Positions 37,071 through 45,434 of a stretch of DNA of 51,339 nucleotides are shown piece after piece. The translations under genes were made by a program, and so were the position numbers. The stretch's first letter is position 1; the number at the start of each line of letters is the position of its first letter. The notes below the pieces were generated by a model, which was not told the DNA's origin, made no database searches, and saw nothing but the letters and a program-made list of their open reading frames with translations. The DNA lies in contig JAFGRD010000109.1 of the NCBI GenBank assembly GCA_016935315.1, forward strand, positions 1 through 51,339. Reading direction: 5' to 3'. The DNA comes from Pirellulales bacterium. GTDB lineage: Bacteria > Planctomycetota > Planctomycetia > Pirellulales > Thermoguttaceae.

Positions 37071-38381
37071 ATGCCCAAGCAGAAACGCGTGCTGACCGCG
37101 TGGCTCCAGTCGGCCCCGCCACCGGCATTCGCCGGCTACGCGATCGTTGCCTCGTTCTCCGTCTATTTCTTCATGTTCGCCTTCCGCAAGCCGTTTGCGG
37201 CCGCGCAGTACGAGGGGCTGAGCTTTCTTGGCACCAAGGTGGATCTGAAAACGGCCCTGGTCATCGGCCAGGTGCTCGGCTATGGGCTGTGCAAGTACGC
37301 GGGCATCAAGTTCTGTTCCGAGATCGGCCGGGCTACCCGGGCGAACGCGCTGGTGCTGCTGATCCTGCTGGCCGAGGCCGCCTGGCTGCTGTTCGGAGTC
37401 TTGCCCAACGACTGGAAGGTGGTGGCCGTTTTTCTCAACGGCTTCCCATTGGGCATGATCTGGGGTCTGATCGTCTGGTACCTGGAAGGACGCCGCACGT
37501 CGGAGTTGCTGCTGGCCGGCATGAGTTGCTCGTACATCGTTGCCAGCGGCCTGTTCAAGGACATCGGGCTGGTGATGATGACCACCTTCGACATGCCCGA
37601 GCCCTGGATGCCGGCCGTCACGGGCCTCTGCTTCCTGCCCGCCTATTTGCTGGCCGTCTGGATGCTCAACCAACTCCCCGAGCCCGATCTGCAAGACGTG
37701 GCCGCCCGGGTCCGCCGCGAGCCGATGACCGCCGCCGAACGTCTCGCCTTCGTCAAGCGTTTCCTCCCCGGGCTGCTGTTGTTGCTGGTCGTCTATTTTT
37801 TCCTAAACGCCTACCGCGAGTATCGCGACAACTTCGGCCGGGAGATGTTCCTCGAACTGGGCTACGACGGCATGCCCGCAATGTTCACCCGGGCCGAGCT
37901 CGTCGTGGCCTTCGGCGTGATGGCCGCCTTGGCGGCGCTGAACCTGATTCAGGACAACCGCCGCGGGCTGCTTGGGGCGTTTGCCATCATGGCCTGCGGC
38001 ACGCTGCTGCTGGGCGTCAGCACTCTGCTGCTGCAACTGGGCCACATCAGCGGCTTCTCGTGGATGGTCGCGGTCGGGCTGGGAGCCTACTTGGCCTACG
38101 TCCCCTTCGGCTCGGTGCTGTTCGACCGCCTGATCGCTTCCACCCGGGCCATCGGCACAGCCGTCTTCGCGATCTACATCGCCGACGCCTTGGGCTATAC
38201 GGGCACGATCAGCGTGATGCTCTACAGCGACCTGGCCCAGGGCGACGTTTCCCGGCTCGACTTTTTCCGCGGCCTGACCTGCTTCATGTCGGCGCTGGGG
38301 ACCCTGCTGCTGGCAGCCGGCTGCGTCTATTTCTTCGTTAAGAGCCGCGCGTCGACGCCACCCGGCGAGCCGCCGGCTTGA
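37071..38381 (+). CDS. DUF5690 transporter of the major facilitator superfamily
   Basis: 436 aa, about 12 membrane helices. The start FAGYAIVASFSVYFFMFAFR and KPFAAAQYEG recall the organophosphate/GlpT branch of MFS, and the whole matches the DUF5690 group (EGRRTSELLLAGMSCSYIVA, ASGLFKDIGLVMM, YREYRDNFGREMFLELGY). Inner membrane; substrate unknown, sugar or organic phosphate being a guess. It may be co-transcribed with the MttB-family gene 122 nt upstream, with R1 between. Downstream, it converges on the ceramidase-like gene with 10 nt between stops. Confidence 0.82.
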   Translation: MPKQKRVLTAWLQSAPPPAFAGYAIVASFSVYFFMFAFRKPFAAAQYEGLSFLGTKVDLKTALVIGQVLGYGLCKYAGIKFCSEIGRATRANALVLLILLAEAAWLLFGVLPNDWKVVAVFLNGFPLGMIWGLIVWYLEGRRTSELLLAGMSCSYIVASGLFKDIGLVMMTTFDMPEPWMPAVTGLCFLPAYLLAVWMLNQLPEPDLQDVAARVRREPMTAAERLAFVKRFLPGLLLLLVVYFFLNAYREYRDNFGREMFLELGYDGMPAMFTRAELVVAFGVMAALAALNLIQDNRRGLLGAFAIMACGTLLLGVSTLLLQLGHISGFSWMVAVGLGAYLAYVPFGSVLFDRLIASTRAIGTAVFAIYIADALGYTGTISVMLYSDLAQGDVSRLDFFRGLTCFMSALGTLLLAAGCVYFFVKSRASTPPGEPPA

Positions 38382-38391
38382 TCCCGGCGGC

Positions 38392-39852
38392 TCACGTCGT
38401 CCCGGCAACCTGTTCGAGCAGATCCAACACGGCGGCGGCGATCTTCGGCTCCGCCTCGACCTCCAGACAACTGCTGCGGGCCCGCCAGGTCGTGTAGCCG
38501 CCCAGGGGGAATTGCTCCGGCGGCGGAAGGTAGCCCTCGCAGCCGTTGGCCAGGCTGATGTTCAGCGTCGGTTTCAGCGGACTGCCGCGTCTGATCCTCA
38601 AGCCGGTGACGCCGTAGACCTCGCAAGGCATCGCCGCGATGCCCAGCCCGCCGATGCGAATCGCCTGCAACTTCAGCTCCCGCGTTGGGGCCATCTGGCT
38701 GAGCAACACGGTTTCGCGGGCGTAGACCTCGGTCCACGTCCGCGGCTTGCGTTGTTGAACTTCGGTGGCCAGGTACTGTTTGGCCCGGGCGACCTCTTTC
38801 GCGACGGGCTTGCGCACGGCCAGCGTCAGTCGTCGCTCCTGCATCCCCAGCGGCGTCCAGTCGTGATAATCGATCTGCTTGCAGGCCTCCCAGGCCGCCA
38901 GCGAAACGTCCTCGGCGACCGAGAGGTAGTCGAACGGGCGGCGGGCGTGGCGGAAGTCGCAGCAGTTCGCGTCGCCGCTGGTGCCGTTGGTCAGCATGGC
39001 CATGAACGGCGGATCGCTCCCCTCGGCCCCAAGCCGTTGGGCCATCCGCTTGCAGAACACGCCGAAGTAGTCGGCCGACAGTGCCGGGCTGCCGGCGTAG
39101 TGGGTCGAGTAGTTGGCCAGCAGCGCGATCGGACGGCCCGCGGGCGACTGGATCGAAAGCACCGTGACCGCCGGATCCACCGGCCCGAGCGGTTCGATGG
39201 CGTTGGCATTCTCGTAGCCCGGATTCATCTGGGCCAGGTCGTCGCGCGTGCCGCTGAAGGGGTTGGTCAGCGCTGTGCTGGGCTTCATCCGAAAGCGGCG
39301 GCAGAAGACGTTCTTGCGGTCTTCGCCCACTGCCCAACCCACCCGGGCCGGGGCCAGATTCTCCTGGGCCAGCCGAATCCCCTCGGCAATCCGACCCGGC
39401 AGCCAGGCTGCGTAACGCTCGTCGCAGTCGCTTCCCAGACACGCAATGACCGACGGGGCCGAATGGGTGTGGGTCGCCGAGATCAACATCCGCTCGGCAG
39501 CCATGCCGGTGGCCGAGGCGGCTTGCTGTTTCGCGTCGTCCAGCAAGACCCGCGGGATCAGGCAACTGTCGACCGCGACGATGGCCAACTGCGTGGCGCC
39601 GTCGTCGAGTACCAGGCAGCGGGCGTGCAGCGGGTCGACCACCTGGTCGGCCGTTCGTTCGGCGACGCCGCCGTTGACGATCACCGGTAACTCTCGCGGG
39701 GTGATGTCGATCGCAAAGGCACCCGCCCGAAAGGACTTCTTCGGCTCGCCGGCGACGGCCTCGGCCGCCTCCAGCCGCGTCGTCGCCCATGGGGCCACGG
39801 CGGCCGTTGCCGTCGTGCCGAGGAACGCTCTCCTGGTCAGATGATCCTGCAT
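38392..39852 (-). CDS. Tat-exported neutral/alkaline ceramidase-like protein
   Basis: 486 aa. A twin-arginine signal (LTRRAFLGTTATAAVAPWAT) starts the protein. The mature chain shows the neutral/alkaline non-lysosomal ceramidase N-domain plan: FAIDITPRELPV, DPLHARCLVLDDG, SATHTHSAPSVI, ANYSTHYAG and MLTNGTSGDANCCD. His residues in THTHS and STHY would bind zinc. Planctomycetes carry many such secreted proteins, and their real substrates (ceramides, sialyl or sugar amides) are mostly untested. ATG at 39852 puts the Arg pair at residues 7-8; an ATG at 39867 is possible. Confidence 0.85.
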   Translation of the reverse strand: MQDHLTRRAFLGTTATAAVAPWATTRLEAAEAVAGEPKKSFRAGAFAIDITPRELPVIVNGGVAERTADQVVDPLHARCLVLDDGATQLAIVAVDSCLIPRVLLDDAKQQAASATGMAAERMLISATHTHSAPSVIACLGSDCDERYAAWLPGRIAEGIRLAQENLAPARVGWAVGEDRKNVFCRRFRMKPSTALTNPFSGTRDDLAQMNPGYENANAIEPLGPVDPAVTVLSIQSPAGRPIALLANYSTHYAGSPALSADYFGVFCKRMAQRLGAEGSDPPFMAMLTNGTSGDANCCDFRHARRPFDYLSVAEDVSLAAWEACKQIDYHDWTPLGMQERRLTLAVRKPVAKEVARAKQYLATEVQQRKPRTWTEVYARETVLLSQMAPTRELKLQAIRIGGLGIAAMPCEVYGVTGLRIRRGSPLKPTLNISLANGCEGYLPPPEQFPLGGYTTWRARSSCLEVEAEPKIAAAVLDLLEQVAGTT

Positions 39853-39923
39853 CGCTGGTCTTCCCATCGGTTGGAGTTCGGTGGCCGGACGGTGCACCGC
39901 CCGCTATCGATCGATTCCGACTC

Positions 39924-40005
39924 GTAGCGGAATTCGCAAGAAGTCAGCTTGCCCTGATCCTGAAACGTTTCCAACGGAATTCTCGCGACTTCAGCAACCT
40001 GCTAC
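39924..40005. repeat. R2 element, copy c
   Basis: Left end GTAGCGGAATTCGCAAGAAG then TCAG; right end GGAATTCTCGCGACTTCAGC then a GCTAC edge. The halves are inverted copies. It fills the gap between the ceramidase-like gene and the kinase gene, and the GTAG edge supplies the TAG stop of the kinase. Confidence 0.75.
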
Positions 40006-41003
40006 CGATCGATTGTACGGCTTGGCACCGCCCGAGCAAGCCCCGGTGGCCAGTCGCCCGCGGCCAGCGACTGTGCCAGCCGAACCGCACCGACGACCGG
40101 ATCGGGCACGCGGACGACCGGCTCCAGGTTCAGCTTCAGCGCCGCCAGCCGATCGGACAGGCGGGTTTGAAGGCACTCGGCGCCAAGCAACACGCCTCCG
40201 GCCAGCGCCAGGGAGATCGGCTCCCGCCGCGAAAAGAGTTTCCCGGCGACGGCCGAGACCATCGCCGCCAGTTCGCCCGCGGCGTCGTCGAGGATCCGGC
40301 CGGCCGTTGGGTCGTTCTCGCCGGCAGCCTGGGTGACCACTTCCGCCAGCGCGGCCACCTCGCCGCGGTCGTCGGCAATCCGGTAGACGGCGGGAATCAA
40401 CTGCGGAGGCTCTTTCAGGTCGAAACGCCGCAACATCGCCGGGAGCAGCCTCGTTTCGGGCGCGCGTCCGTCGGCGGCCTTGGCGGCGGCGCGCAGACCG
40501 GCCCGAGCAATGGCGTATCCGCTTCCTTCATCGCCGAAGAGGAAACCCCAACCGCCCGCCCGCGCCACCCGAGCATCGCGGTTGCTGCCGAATGCCAGCG
40601 AGCCGGTTCCGCAAATCAGCGCGATGCCGCAACCCGGCGGCGAGGCGATGGCCAACACGGGCAGGGCGTCGTGGACCACGCGAAACCGGTCGGCCAAACG
40701 GCGCTGGCGGGCCCAGTGCCCGAACGCCTGCCGATTCTCGTCGCGGTCGGATCCCGCCAAGCCGAGCACGGCGGCGGCGACCGGCCCGCGTTGGGCGGCC
40801 GCATCCTTAAAGGCGGCAGCTACGGCAAGGTCGAGGTTTTCCATCGCGGCGTCGAAGCCGACCGTCTGCGGGTTGACCGGCCCGGCCAGGCCGCGGCCGA
40901 CGACCGGCGTTTCGCCCGAGGCGCAACACGTCGCCAGCCACGCCACGGTTTTGGTACCGCCACCGTCGATTCCGAGCACGAGTTGGTCATGCATCTGTTT
41001 CAT
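40002..41003 (-). CDS. BadF/BadG-type kinase, probable MurNAc/GlcNAc kinase (MurK-like)
   Basis: 333 aa. ASKHA-fold kinase: phosphate-1 motif [17 protein letters not shown] at the start, [16 protein letters not shown] (phosphate-2), [20 protein letters not shown] and the C-terminal [14 protein letters not shown]. This is the BadF/BadG/BcrA/BcrD-type family that includes the MurNAc/GlcNAc kinase MurK. Its ATG overlaps the murQ stop by 4 nt (ATGA), so the two are coupled; the job would be to make MurNAc-6-phosphate for MurQ. Cytoplasmic. GlcNAc or glucosamine as substrate cannot be excluded. Confidence 0.88.
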   Translation of the reverse strand: MKQMHDQLVLGIDGGGTKTVAWLATCCASGETPVVGRGLAGPVNPQTVGFDAAMENLDLAVAAAFKDAAAQRGPVAAAVLGLAGSDRDENRQAFGHWARQRRLADRFRVVHDALPVLAIASPPGCGIALICGTGSLAFGSNRDARVARAGGWGFLFGDEGSGYAIARAGLRAAAKAADGRAPETRLLPAMLRRFDLKEPPQLIPAVYRIADDRGEVAALAEVVTQAAGENDPTAGRILDDAAGELAAMVSAVAGKLFSRREPISLALAGGVLLGAECLQTRLSDRLAALKLNLEPVVRVPDPVVGAVRLAQSLAAGDWPPGLARAVPSRTIDR

Positions 41004-41893
41004 CGCTCGGCCAGCGCGCGTCGCAAATGCCCCCCCACCTCGTCCAGCAAACGCCGGGCCTCGTCGGGCGAGACTCCCCGCAGCGAGGCCACAATCGCCG
41101 TCTTCAGCTCGCCACCGCATCGGGCCAACAGCTTCTCGGCTTCCTGCAGCGAGAGATCGGTCAAGGCCACGACGATGTTTCGCGTGCGTTCGATCAGCTT
41201 GCTGTTGGTCGCCTGCAGATCGACCATCAGATTGCCGTAGGTCTTGCCCAGCAGGACCATGGCGCCGGTGGTCAACATGTTCAGCACCATCTTCGTGGCC
41301 GTGCCGGCCTTCATGCGGGTGGAGCCGCTGATGACCTCGGGCCCGACCACGGGGGTGATCATCAGGTCGCAGTGCCGAGTCGGCAAGGCATCGGGGTTGC
41401 AGCTTAGGCCGATCGTTGCGGCACCGACGCTGCGGGCGTACTCCAATCCGCCCAGCACATAGGGCGTACGACCGCTGGTGGCGATGCCGACCAGGGCGTC
41501 GCGACCGGAAAGCCCCTCGGATTTCAGATCGGCCACGGCCAACTCGGGATGGTCTTCGGCGCCCTCGACCGCACGAAACATCGCGCCTTGCCCTCCGGCG
41601 ATCATCCCCACCACTTGCTCCGGCGGCGTGTTGAACGTCGGGGGGCATTCGGCCGCATCGAGCACGCCCAGCCGGCCGGAGGTTCCCGCGCCGATGTAGA
41701 TCAGCCGCCCGCCGCCGGCAAGCCGCTGGGCGATGACCTCGACGGCCCGGGCGATCGATTCCGCCTGCCGCCCGACGGCCTCGGCGATGGCTGCGTCTTC
41801 CGCATTGATCAGCCGGATGATCTCCAGCGGCGAGAAGGTGTCGATCTTCTCGGAGGCCGGGTTGCGTGCTTCGGTAGTCAGGTCGTTGAGCAT
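41000..41893 (-). CDS. murQ: MurQ, N-acetylmuramic acid 6-phosphate etherase
   Basis: 297 aa, normal length. Splits MurNAc-6-phosphate into GlcNAc-6-phosphate and D-lactate during peptidoglycan recycling. The SIS-domain signature is intact: [20 protein letters not shown] followed by PPTF, then [11 protein letters not shown] and [20 protein letters not shown]. The N-terminus [20 protein letters not shown] is also diagnostic. It overlaps the kinase gene downstream and is divergent from a sodium/solute symporter. R1 copy 3 ends 25 nt before its ATG. The gene implies that this planctomycete handles peptidoglycan fragments. Confidence 0.96.
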   Translation of the reverse strand: MLNDLTTEARNPASEKIDTFSPLEIIRLINAEDAAIAEAVGRQAESIARAVEVIAQRLAGGGRLIYIGAGTSGRLGVLDAAECPPTFNTPPEQVVGMIAGGQGAMFRAVEGAEDHPELAVADLKSEGLSGRDALVGIATSGRTPYVLGGLEYARSVGAATIGLSCNPDALPTRHCDLMITPVVGPEVISGSTRMKAGTATKMVLNMLTTGAMVLLGKTYGNLMVDLQATNSKLIERTRNIVVALTDLSLQEAEKLLARCGGELKTAIVASLRGVSPDEARRLLDEVGGHLRRALAER

Positions 41894-41918
41894 GGGGAAG
41901 GGGCTAGGTTTCGGGGTT

Positions 41919-42021
41919 CATTGATGTTTGCATTGTGAATGATCCAGGCCGACCAACGGGAGGCCGGGCAGGTCGAGTTCCCGTTGATCGCCCTCGCGCA
42001 TTGAGTGTGCAAGCGTCAATA
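41919..42021 (-). repeat. R1 element, copy 3 (leader of murQ)
   Basis: 103 bp, in murQ sense, 25 nt before the ATG. Compared with copy 1, one central stem pair changes C-G to T-G and one inner pair C-G to T-G; both would still pair in RNA. The last base is G rather than A, breaking the terminal TA. Together with R2 copy d it accounts for much of the 411-bp gap between murQ and the divergent symporter. Confidence 0.85.
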
Positions 42022-42102
42022 GCACTCGCGTTGCGCAGCGCGCGGGCGTGGGAACCATTGCGGACCCTAATTCGCAACACTTCAGCCAAGTGGCGGCACC
42101 GT

Positions 42103-42178
42103 GTAGCAGAGTTCGCGAGAATTCAGCCTGCCGCGATGCTCAAAGGCGCCAGATCCGAAGTCTTGCGACTCCAGATAC
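42103..42178. repeat. R2 element, copy d
   Basis: Left end GTAGCAGAGTTCGCGAGAAT then TCAG; right end CCGAAGTCTTGCGACTCCAG then ATAC, an inverted match. A further half-unit (AATTCGCAACACTTCAGCC) lies just before it at about 42069-42087. The region 42179-42304 up to the symporter shows only a weak TATAGT at about 42253. Confidence 0.7.
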
Positions 42179-42304
42179 TGTTTGGCTGAAATGCTATGCG
42201 GGTCTTGATCTGTTACGCCGGCTCCCCTGGCACTGCAATCCTGATGTCATTATAGTCGCAGGGGGCGACTCTGAAAGACTCCGAGACTCGATTGGGCTGT
42301 TTCC

Positions 42305-43780
42305 ATGCATTTGGCCATTCATGCGGTCGATGTGGCGGTGCTGGCGGCCTATTTGTCAGGCGTGGTACTGTTCGGGCTGTGGCTGGGACGGGGCCAGCGC
42401 GACGTGTCCGACTATCTGCTCGGCGGGCGGAATCTGCCCTGGTGGGGGGTGCTGCTTTCGATCGTCGCTACCGAGACCAGCACGGTCACCTTCCTCAGCG
42501 TGCCGGGCATCGCCTTCGATCCGCAACACGGCAGCCTCTGCTTCCTGCAGTTGACTTTCGGCTACGTCCTGGGGCGGCTTCTGGTGGTCCGGTTGTTCCT
42601 GCCGCTCTATTTCCGCGGCCAACTGTTCACGGCTTACGAGGTGCTGCACCACCGCTTCGGCGGCGTCACCAAGCAAACGGCGTCGCTGCTGTTCCTGCTC
42701 ACCCGAACCCTGGCCGACGGGCTGCGGCTGTACCTGACGGCCATCGTGCTGCGGCATGTGGCCGGGCTGGACCTGTCGATGTGTATTGCGGTGATCGGCA
42801 TCACGACCATCCTCTACACGTTCCTTGGCGGCATGAAGTCGGTCGTCTGGAACGATTGCGTGCAGTTCGCCGTCTACATGGCCGGCGGGGCACTGGCGCT
42901 GGGGCTGCTCGCGGCGAAGCTACCGGGCGGCTGGTCACAACTGGCCGAGTTCGCCGCAGCGAACGGCAAGCTGCGGCTGCTCGATTTCTCCTTCGACCCT
43001 TCGCAGAAGTACACGTTCTGGGCGGGGCTCGTCGGCGGCACGTTTCTCTCGCTGGCCACCCACGGCGCGGACCAGTTGATGGTGCAACGCTACCTGGCCG
43101 CCCGGAGCCAACGCGAGGCAGGCCGGGCACTGGCCCTCAGCGGGCTGGTCGTCTGCGGCCAGTTCGCCCTGTTCCTGCTGATCGGTGTGGGCCTGGCCTG
43201 TTTCTACTCTCTCAATCCGCCGCAGGTGCCGTTCGCCAAGAACGACCAGGTCTTCGCCGCCTTCATCGTCGACCACCTGCCGATCGGCGTAGTGGGCGTG
43301 TTGCTAGCGGCCGTCTTCTCGGCGGCCATGTCGACGCTATCCGGCTCATTGAACTCGTCGGCCACCGCCGCGGTCAACGACTTCTACCTGCCTTGGCGAA
43401 AAGAAAAACCCGAGGCGAGACATCTGCTGCGGGTCAGCCGGGGTTTGACCGTGCTGTTCGGGCTGATGCAAATCGGCGTCGGCATCGCCGGACAGCACCT
43501 GACCGAAAGCGTGGTCGACGGCGTGCTGGCCATCGCCGGCTTCGCCACCGGGCCGATCCTGGGTGTCTTCTTCCTGGGCATCCTGCCGCGCCGCATCCCG
43601 CAAGTCGCCGCACTGGCCGGTCTGCTCGGCGGGCTGGGGCTGCTGGTCGCCGTCTGGTCCTGCACGCCGTTGGCCTGGCCTTGGTTCGCGGTGCTCGGCG
43701 CGTCGACGACATTTGCCGTCGGACTGGTTGCCGCCGAATTGTTGCCCGCGCCCAACTCTAACGTTGACGAGCCCGATTGA
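42305..43780 (+). CDS. Sodium:solute symporter (SSS family)
   Basis: 491 aa, about 13 membrane helices. Family signatures: SDYLLGGRNLPWWGVLLSIV and ATETSTVTFLSVPG in the first half, TFLGGMKSVVWNDCVQF, and HGADQLMVQRYLAARS with AAVFSAAMSTLSGSLNSSAT, the sodium-site region. Uses the Na+ gradient to import a small solute. It is divergent from murQ-kinase, so import of an amino sugar or muropeptide-derived sugar is a reasonable guess, but SSS proteins carry many solutes. Confidence 0.92.
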   Translation: MHLAIHAVDVAVLAAYLSGVVLFGLWLGRGQRDVSDYLLGGRNLPWWGVLLSIVATETSTVTFLSVPGIAFDPQHGSLCFLQLTFGYVLGRLLVVRLFLPLYFRGQLFTAYEVLHHRFGGVTKQTASLLFLLTRTLADGLRLYLTAIVLRHVAGLDLSMCIAVIGITTILYTFLGGMKSVVWNDCVQFAVYMAGGALALGLLAAKLPGGWSQLAEFAAANGKLRLLDFSFDPSQKYTFWAGLVGGTFLSLATHGADQLMVQRYLAARSQREAGRALALSGLVVCGQFALFLLIGVGLACFYSLNPPQVPFAKNDQVFAAFIVDHLPIGVVGVLLAAVFSAAMSTLSGSLNSSATAAVNDFYLPWRKEKPEARHLLRVSRGLTVLFGLMQIGVGIAGQHLTESVVDGVLAIAGFATGPILGVFFLGILPRRIPQVAALAGLLGGLGLLVAVWSCTPLAWPWFAVLGASTTFAVGLVAAELLPAPNSNVDEPD

Positions 43781-43834
43781 CCGGCGGATCGACACGCGCA
43801 GTTCCAGGTCATTGGGGCACACGGCCGCTGTGGC

Positions 43835-44062
43835 TCAATTCTCGATGCCGTGCAGCTCCATCTCTTCCTTGGCCTTGATGAGGACTTGCCGGGCTTCGCG
43901 TCGCGAGATCCCTTGCTGCTTGGCAAACTCCTTCAACGACACCTCGGGAATGCCGGCCTCCGTACCGTTGGGTGTTTGGCCGACGTTGACGAAGGCCGGA
44001 TTCTGGCAGCCGGTGGCAAGCGGGGAAAGGAGGGTAATCAAGGCAAAGAAAAGACGTTTCAT
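43835..44062 (-). CDS. Small lipoprotein with helix-turn-helix-like tail
   Basis: 75 aa. ATG at 44062 has GGAGG with 7 nt spacing. The signal KRLFFALITLLSPLATGC ends in a lipobox (L-A-T-G-C), so Cys19 would be lipidated. The mature part is a short linker followed by SLKEFAKQQGISRREARQVL then IKAKEEME, a helical stretch that looks like a small helix-turn-helix or coiled coil. Last gene of a minus-strand row after the 4-TM protein. No family recognised. Confidence 0.7.
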   Translation of the reverse strand: MKRLFFALITLLSPLATGCQNPAFVNVGQTPNGTEAGIPEVSLKEFAKQQGISRREARQVLIKAKEEMELHGIEN

Positions 44063-44160
44063 GGGAACGCCTCCGTGCGGAATGGAGAAGAGGGCGGAGA
44101 CTGTAGCAACCACCATTCCGGGCGTCAAGGCCGGACTTCCGCACTCTTATCTTCAAATCT

Positions 44161-44571
44161 TCACGCAGAGCCGCCCGACGCGGGCCCGGTACGGTAGAGC
44201 CGCCGCAGAATGACGCAGAACGGCGGCACGTAGACGATGTCGGCGAAAAGGACGACCAGGGCGAACCACCAGGGCAGCGCCTCCACGGCGACGTAATAGA
44301 GAGCGAAGACCGAAGCGACGGCCTTGCTGAAGGTGCCCAGCAGCAGGAGGTTGCGGTTGGGCACGGGATCGGTCGCCGTCAGCAGATAGCCCACGCCAAA
44401 CAGCCCCACCAGGATACCCATCACTTGCACCGGCAGGATCAACTCCGGCTTGGGTACGCCCAGCATCTCGTAGCCTTCGTGATAGAAGCAGATCATGCTC
44501 GCGCCGGCCAACAGGTTGAACACGCCGGCGAAGCGGAGCACGAACGTCATCCAGGGCCGCAGCCGATTCAT
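44161..44571 (-). CDS. Small four-helix membrane protein
   Basis: 136 aa with four hydrophobic segments: FVLRFAGVFNLLAGASMICF, VQVMGILVGLFGVGYLLTA, LLGTFSKAVASVFALYYVAV and WWFALVVLFADIVYVPPFCV. Its ATG overlaps the stop of the DUF190 gene by 4 nt (ATGA), so it is translated with it. The plan resembles small DUF4345-like membrane proteins but the match is not firm. Because of the coupling it may be an accessory to fluoride handling; that is inference only. Confidence 0.7.
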   Translation of the reverse strand: MNRLRPWMTFVLRFAGVFNLLAGASMICFYHEGYEMLGVPKPELILPVQVMGILVGLFGVGYLLTATDPVPNRNLLLLGTFSKAVASVFALYYVAVEALPWWFALVVLFADIVYVPPFCVILRRLYRTGPASGGSA

Positions 44572-44927
44572 TCGGAAGCCCCTTCCCCGGCCGGCTCGGT
44601 GTATCGATAGGCGATCACCCGGGCGCGCTCCAGGGTGACCAGCCCCTCTTCGATCATGAGGTCCAGCTCGGGCAAGAACTCGGCAATTCGCTTGGGCTGG
44701 TCGACGATTTCGACGACGATCGGCAGGTCTTCGGAGAGCCGCAGGATTTTGGCCGTGTGCATGCGGCTATGGGCGCCGAAGCCCATCAGCCCGCGCAACA
44801 CGGTGGCCCCGGCCATGCCGCGATGCCGGGCCTCCTGCACGATGGCCTCGTAGAGCGGCTTGCCGCGAAAGCGGTCGCTCTCGCCGATGAAGATCCGCAG
44901 CAATTCGGCCTCGTAGGGCAGCTTCAT
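44568..44927 (-). CDS. DUF190 protein
   Basis: 119 aa, soluble, ferredoxin-like fold of the PII-like DUF190 family: LLRIFIGESDRFRGKPLYEA, HRGMAGATVLRGLMGFG, then LSEDLPIVVEIVDQPKRI. DUF190 genes frequently accompany fluoride channel genes, as here (fluC lies 82 nt upstream on the same strand), and are thought to act with them, though the mechanism is not known. Overlaps the 4-TM gene downstream. Confidence 0.9.
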   Translation of the reverse strand: MKLPYEAELLRIFIGESDRFRGKPLYEAIVQEARHRGMAGATVLRGLMGFGAHSRMHTAKILRLSEDLPIVVEIVDQPKRIAEFLPELDLMIEEGLVTLERARVIAYRYTEPAGEGASE

Positions 44928-45009
44928 GATTCGGGCTCCAGGGGTTTCTCAACGTGGGTCTCGTCCCTCGACCCACTCCACCTCTACCTCGATGGTTCTG
45001 CAATCCCGT

Positions 45010-45387
45010 TCAGAGCAGATTCCCGACGGCCATCCCCAACAACAGCGCGATCACCCCAACGATGTTCTGCAATGCCACGTTCCCCAGGGCCAGCGCCCAC
45101 TGGGAATCCTGGAGGAAGGCTCCCGTTTCGAACACGAACGTCGAGAAAGTGGTGAAGGCACCCATGAATCCGACCAGCACCAGGGCACGCGTTTCGCCGC
45201 TGGCCGCCCAACGGCCCTCCATGGACGCCCAGACGACGCCGAAGGTGAAACACCCCAACAGATTCACCACGGCCGTTCCCCAGGGAAAGTCCCTCCCCAC
45301 CCAATTCTGGACTGCGCCGGAGAGCCCATAGCGGGCCAGGGTGCCCAGGCCGCCGGCCAGGGCAATCAGCAACAACTTCTGTAGCAC
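45010..45387 (-). CDS. fluC: Fluoride channel FluC (CrcB)
   Basis: 125 aa from GTG at 45387 with GAGGA upstream. Four membrane helices, dimeric fluoride exporter. Signatures: LAGGLGTLARYGLSGAV, GTAVVNLLGCFTFGV and GFMGAFTTFSTFVFET, the last holding the conserved Phe and Thr-Ser residues of the pore. It follows the symporter gene by 47 nt and precedes DUF190. I looked for a fluoride riboswitch in that short gap and found none. Confidence 0.95.
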   Translation of the reverse strand: MLQKLLLIALAGGLGTLARYGLSGAVQNWVGRDFPWGTAVVNLLGCFTFGVVWASMEGRWAASGETRALVLVGFMGAFTTFSTFVFETGAFLQDSQWALALGNVALQNIVGVIALLLGMAVGNLL

Positions 45388-45434
45388 GCCGGAGTTCCTC
45401 GGTTTGTCGGTAACACGCCAGCCGGGTGACCAAG

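Noticed and set aside
40002-41648. 548-codon frame joining an antisense-like stretch to the kinase
   Set aside because: The part upstream of 41003 is a shifted shadow of murQ; the kinase has its own start overlapping the murQ stop.
45388-45434. Fluoride riboswitch before fluC
   Set aside because: The 47-nt gap to the symporter stop is too short and lacks the known crcB-motif core.
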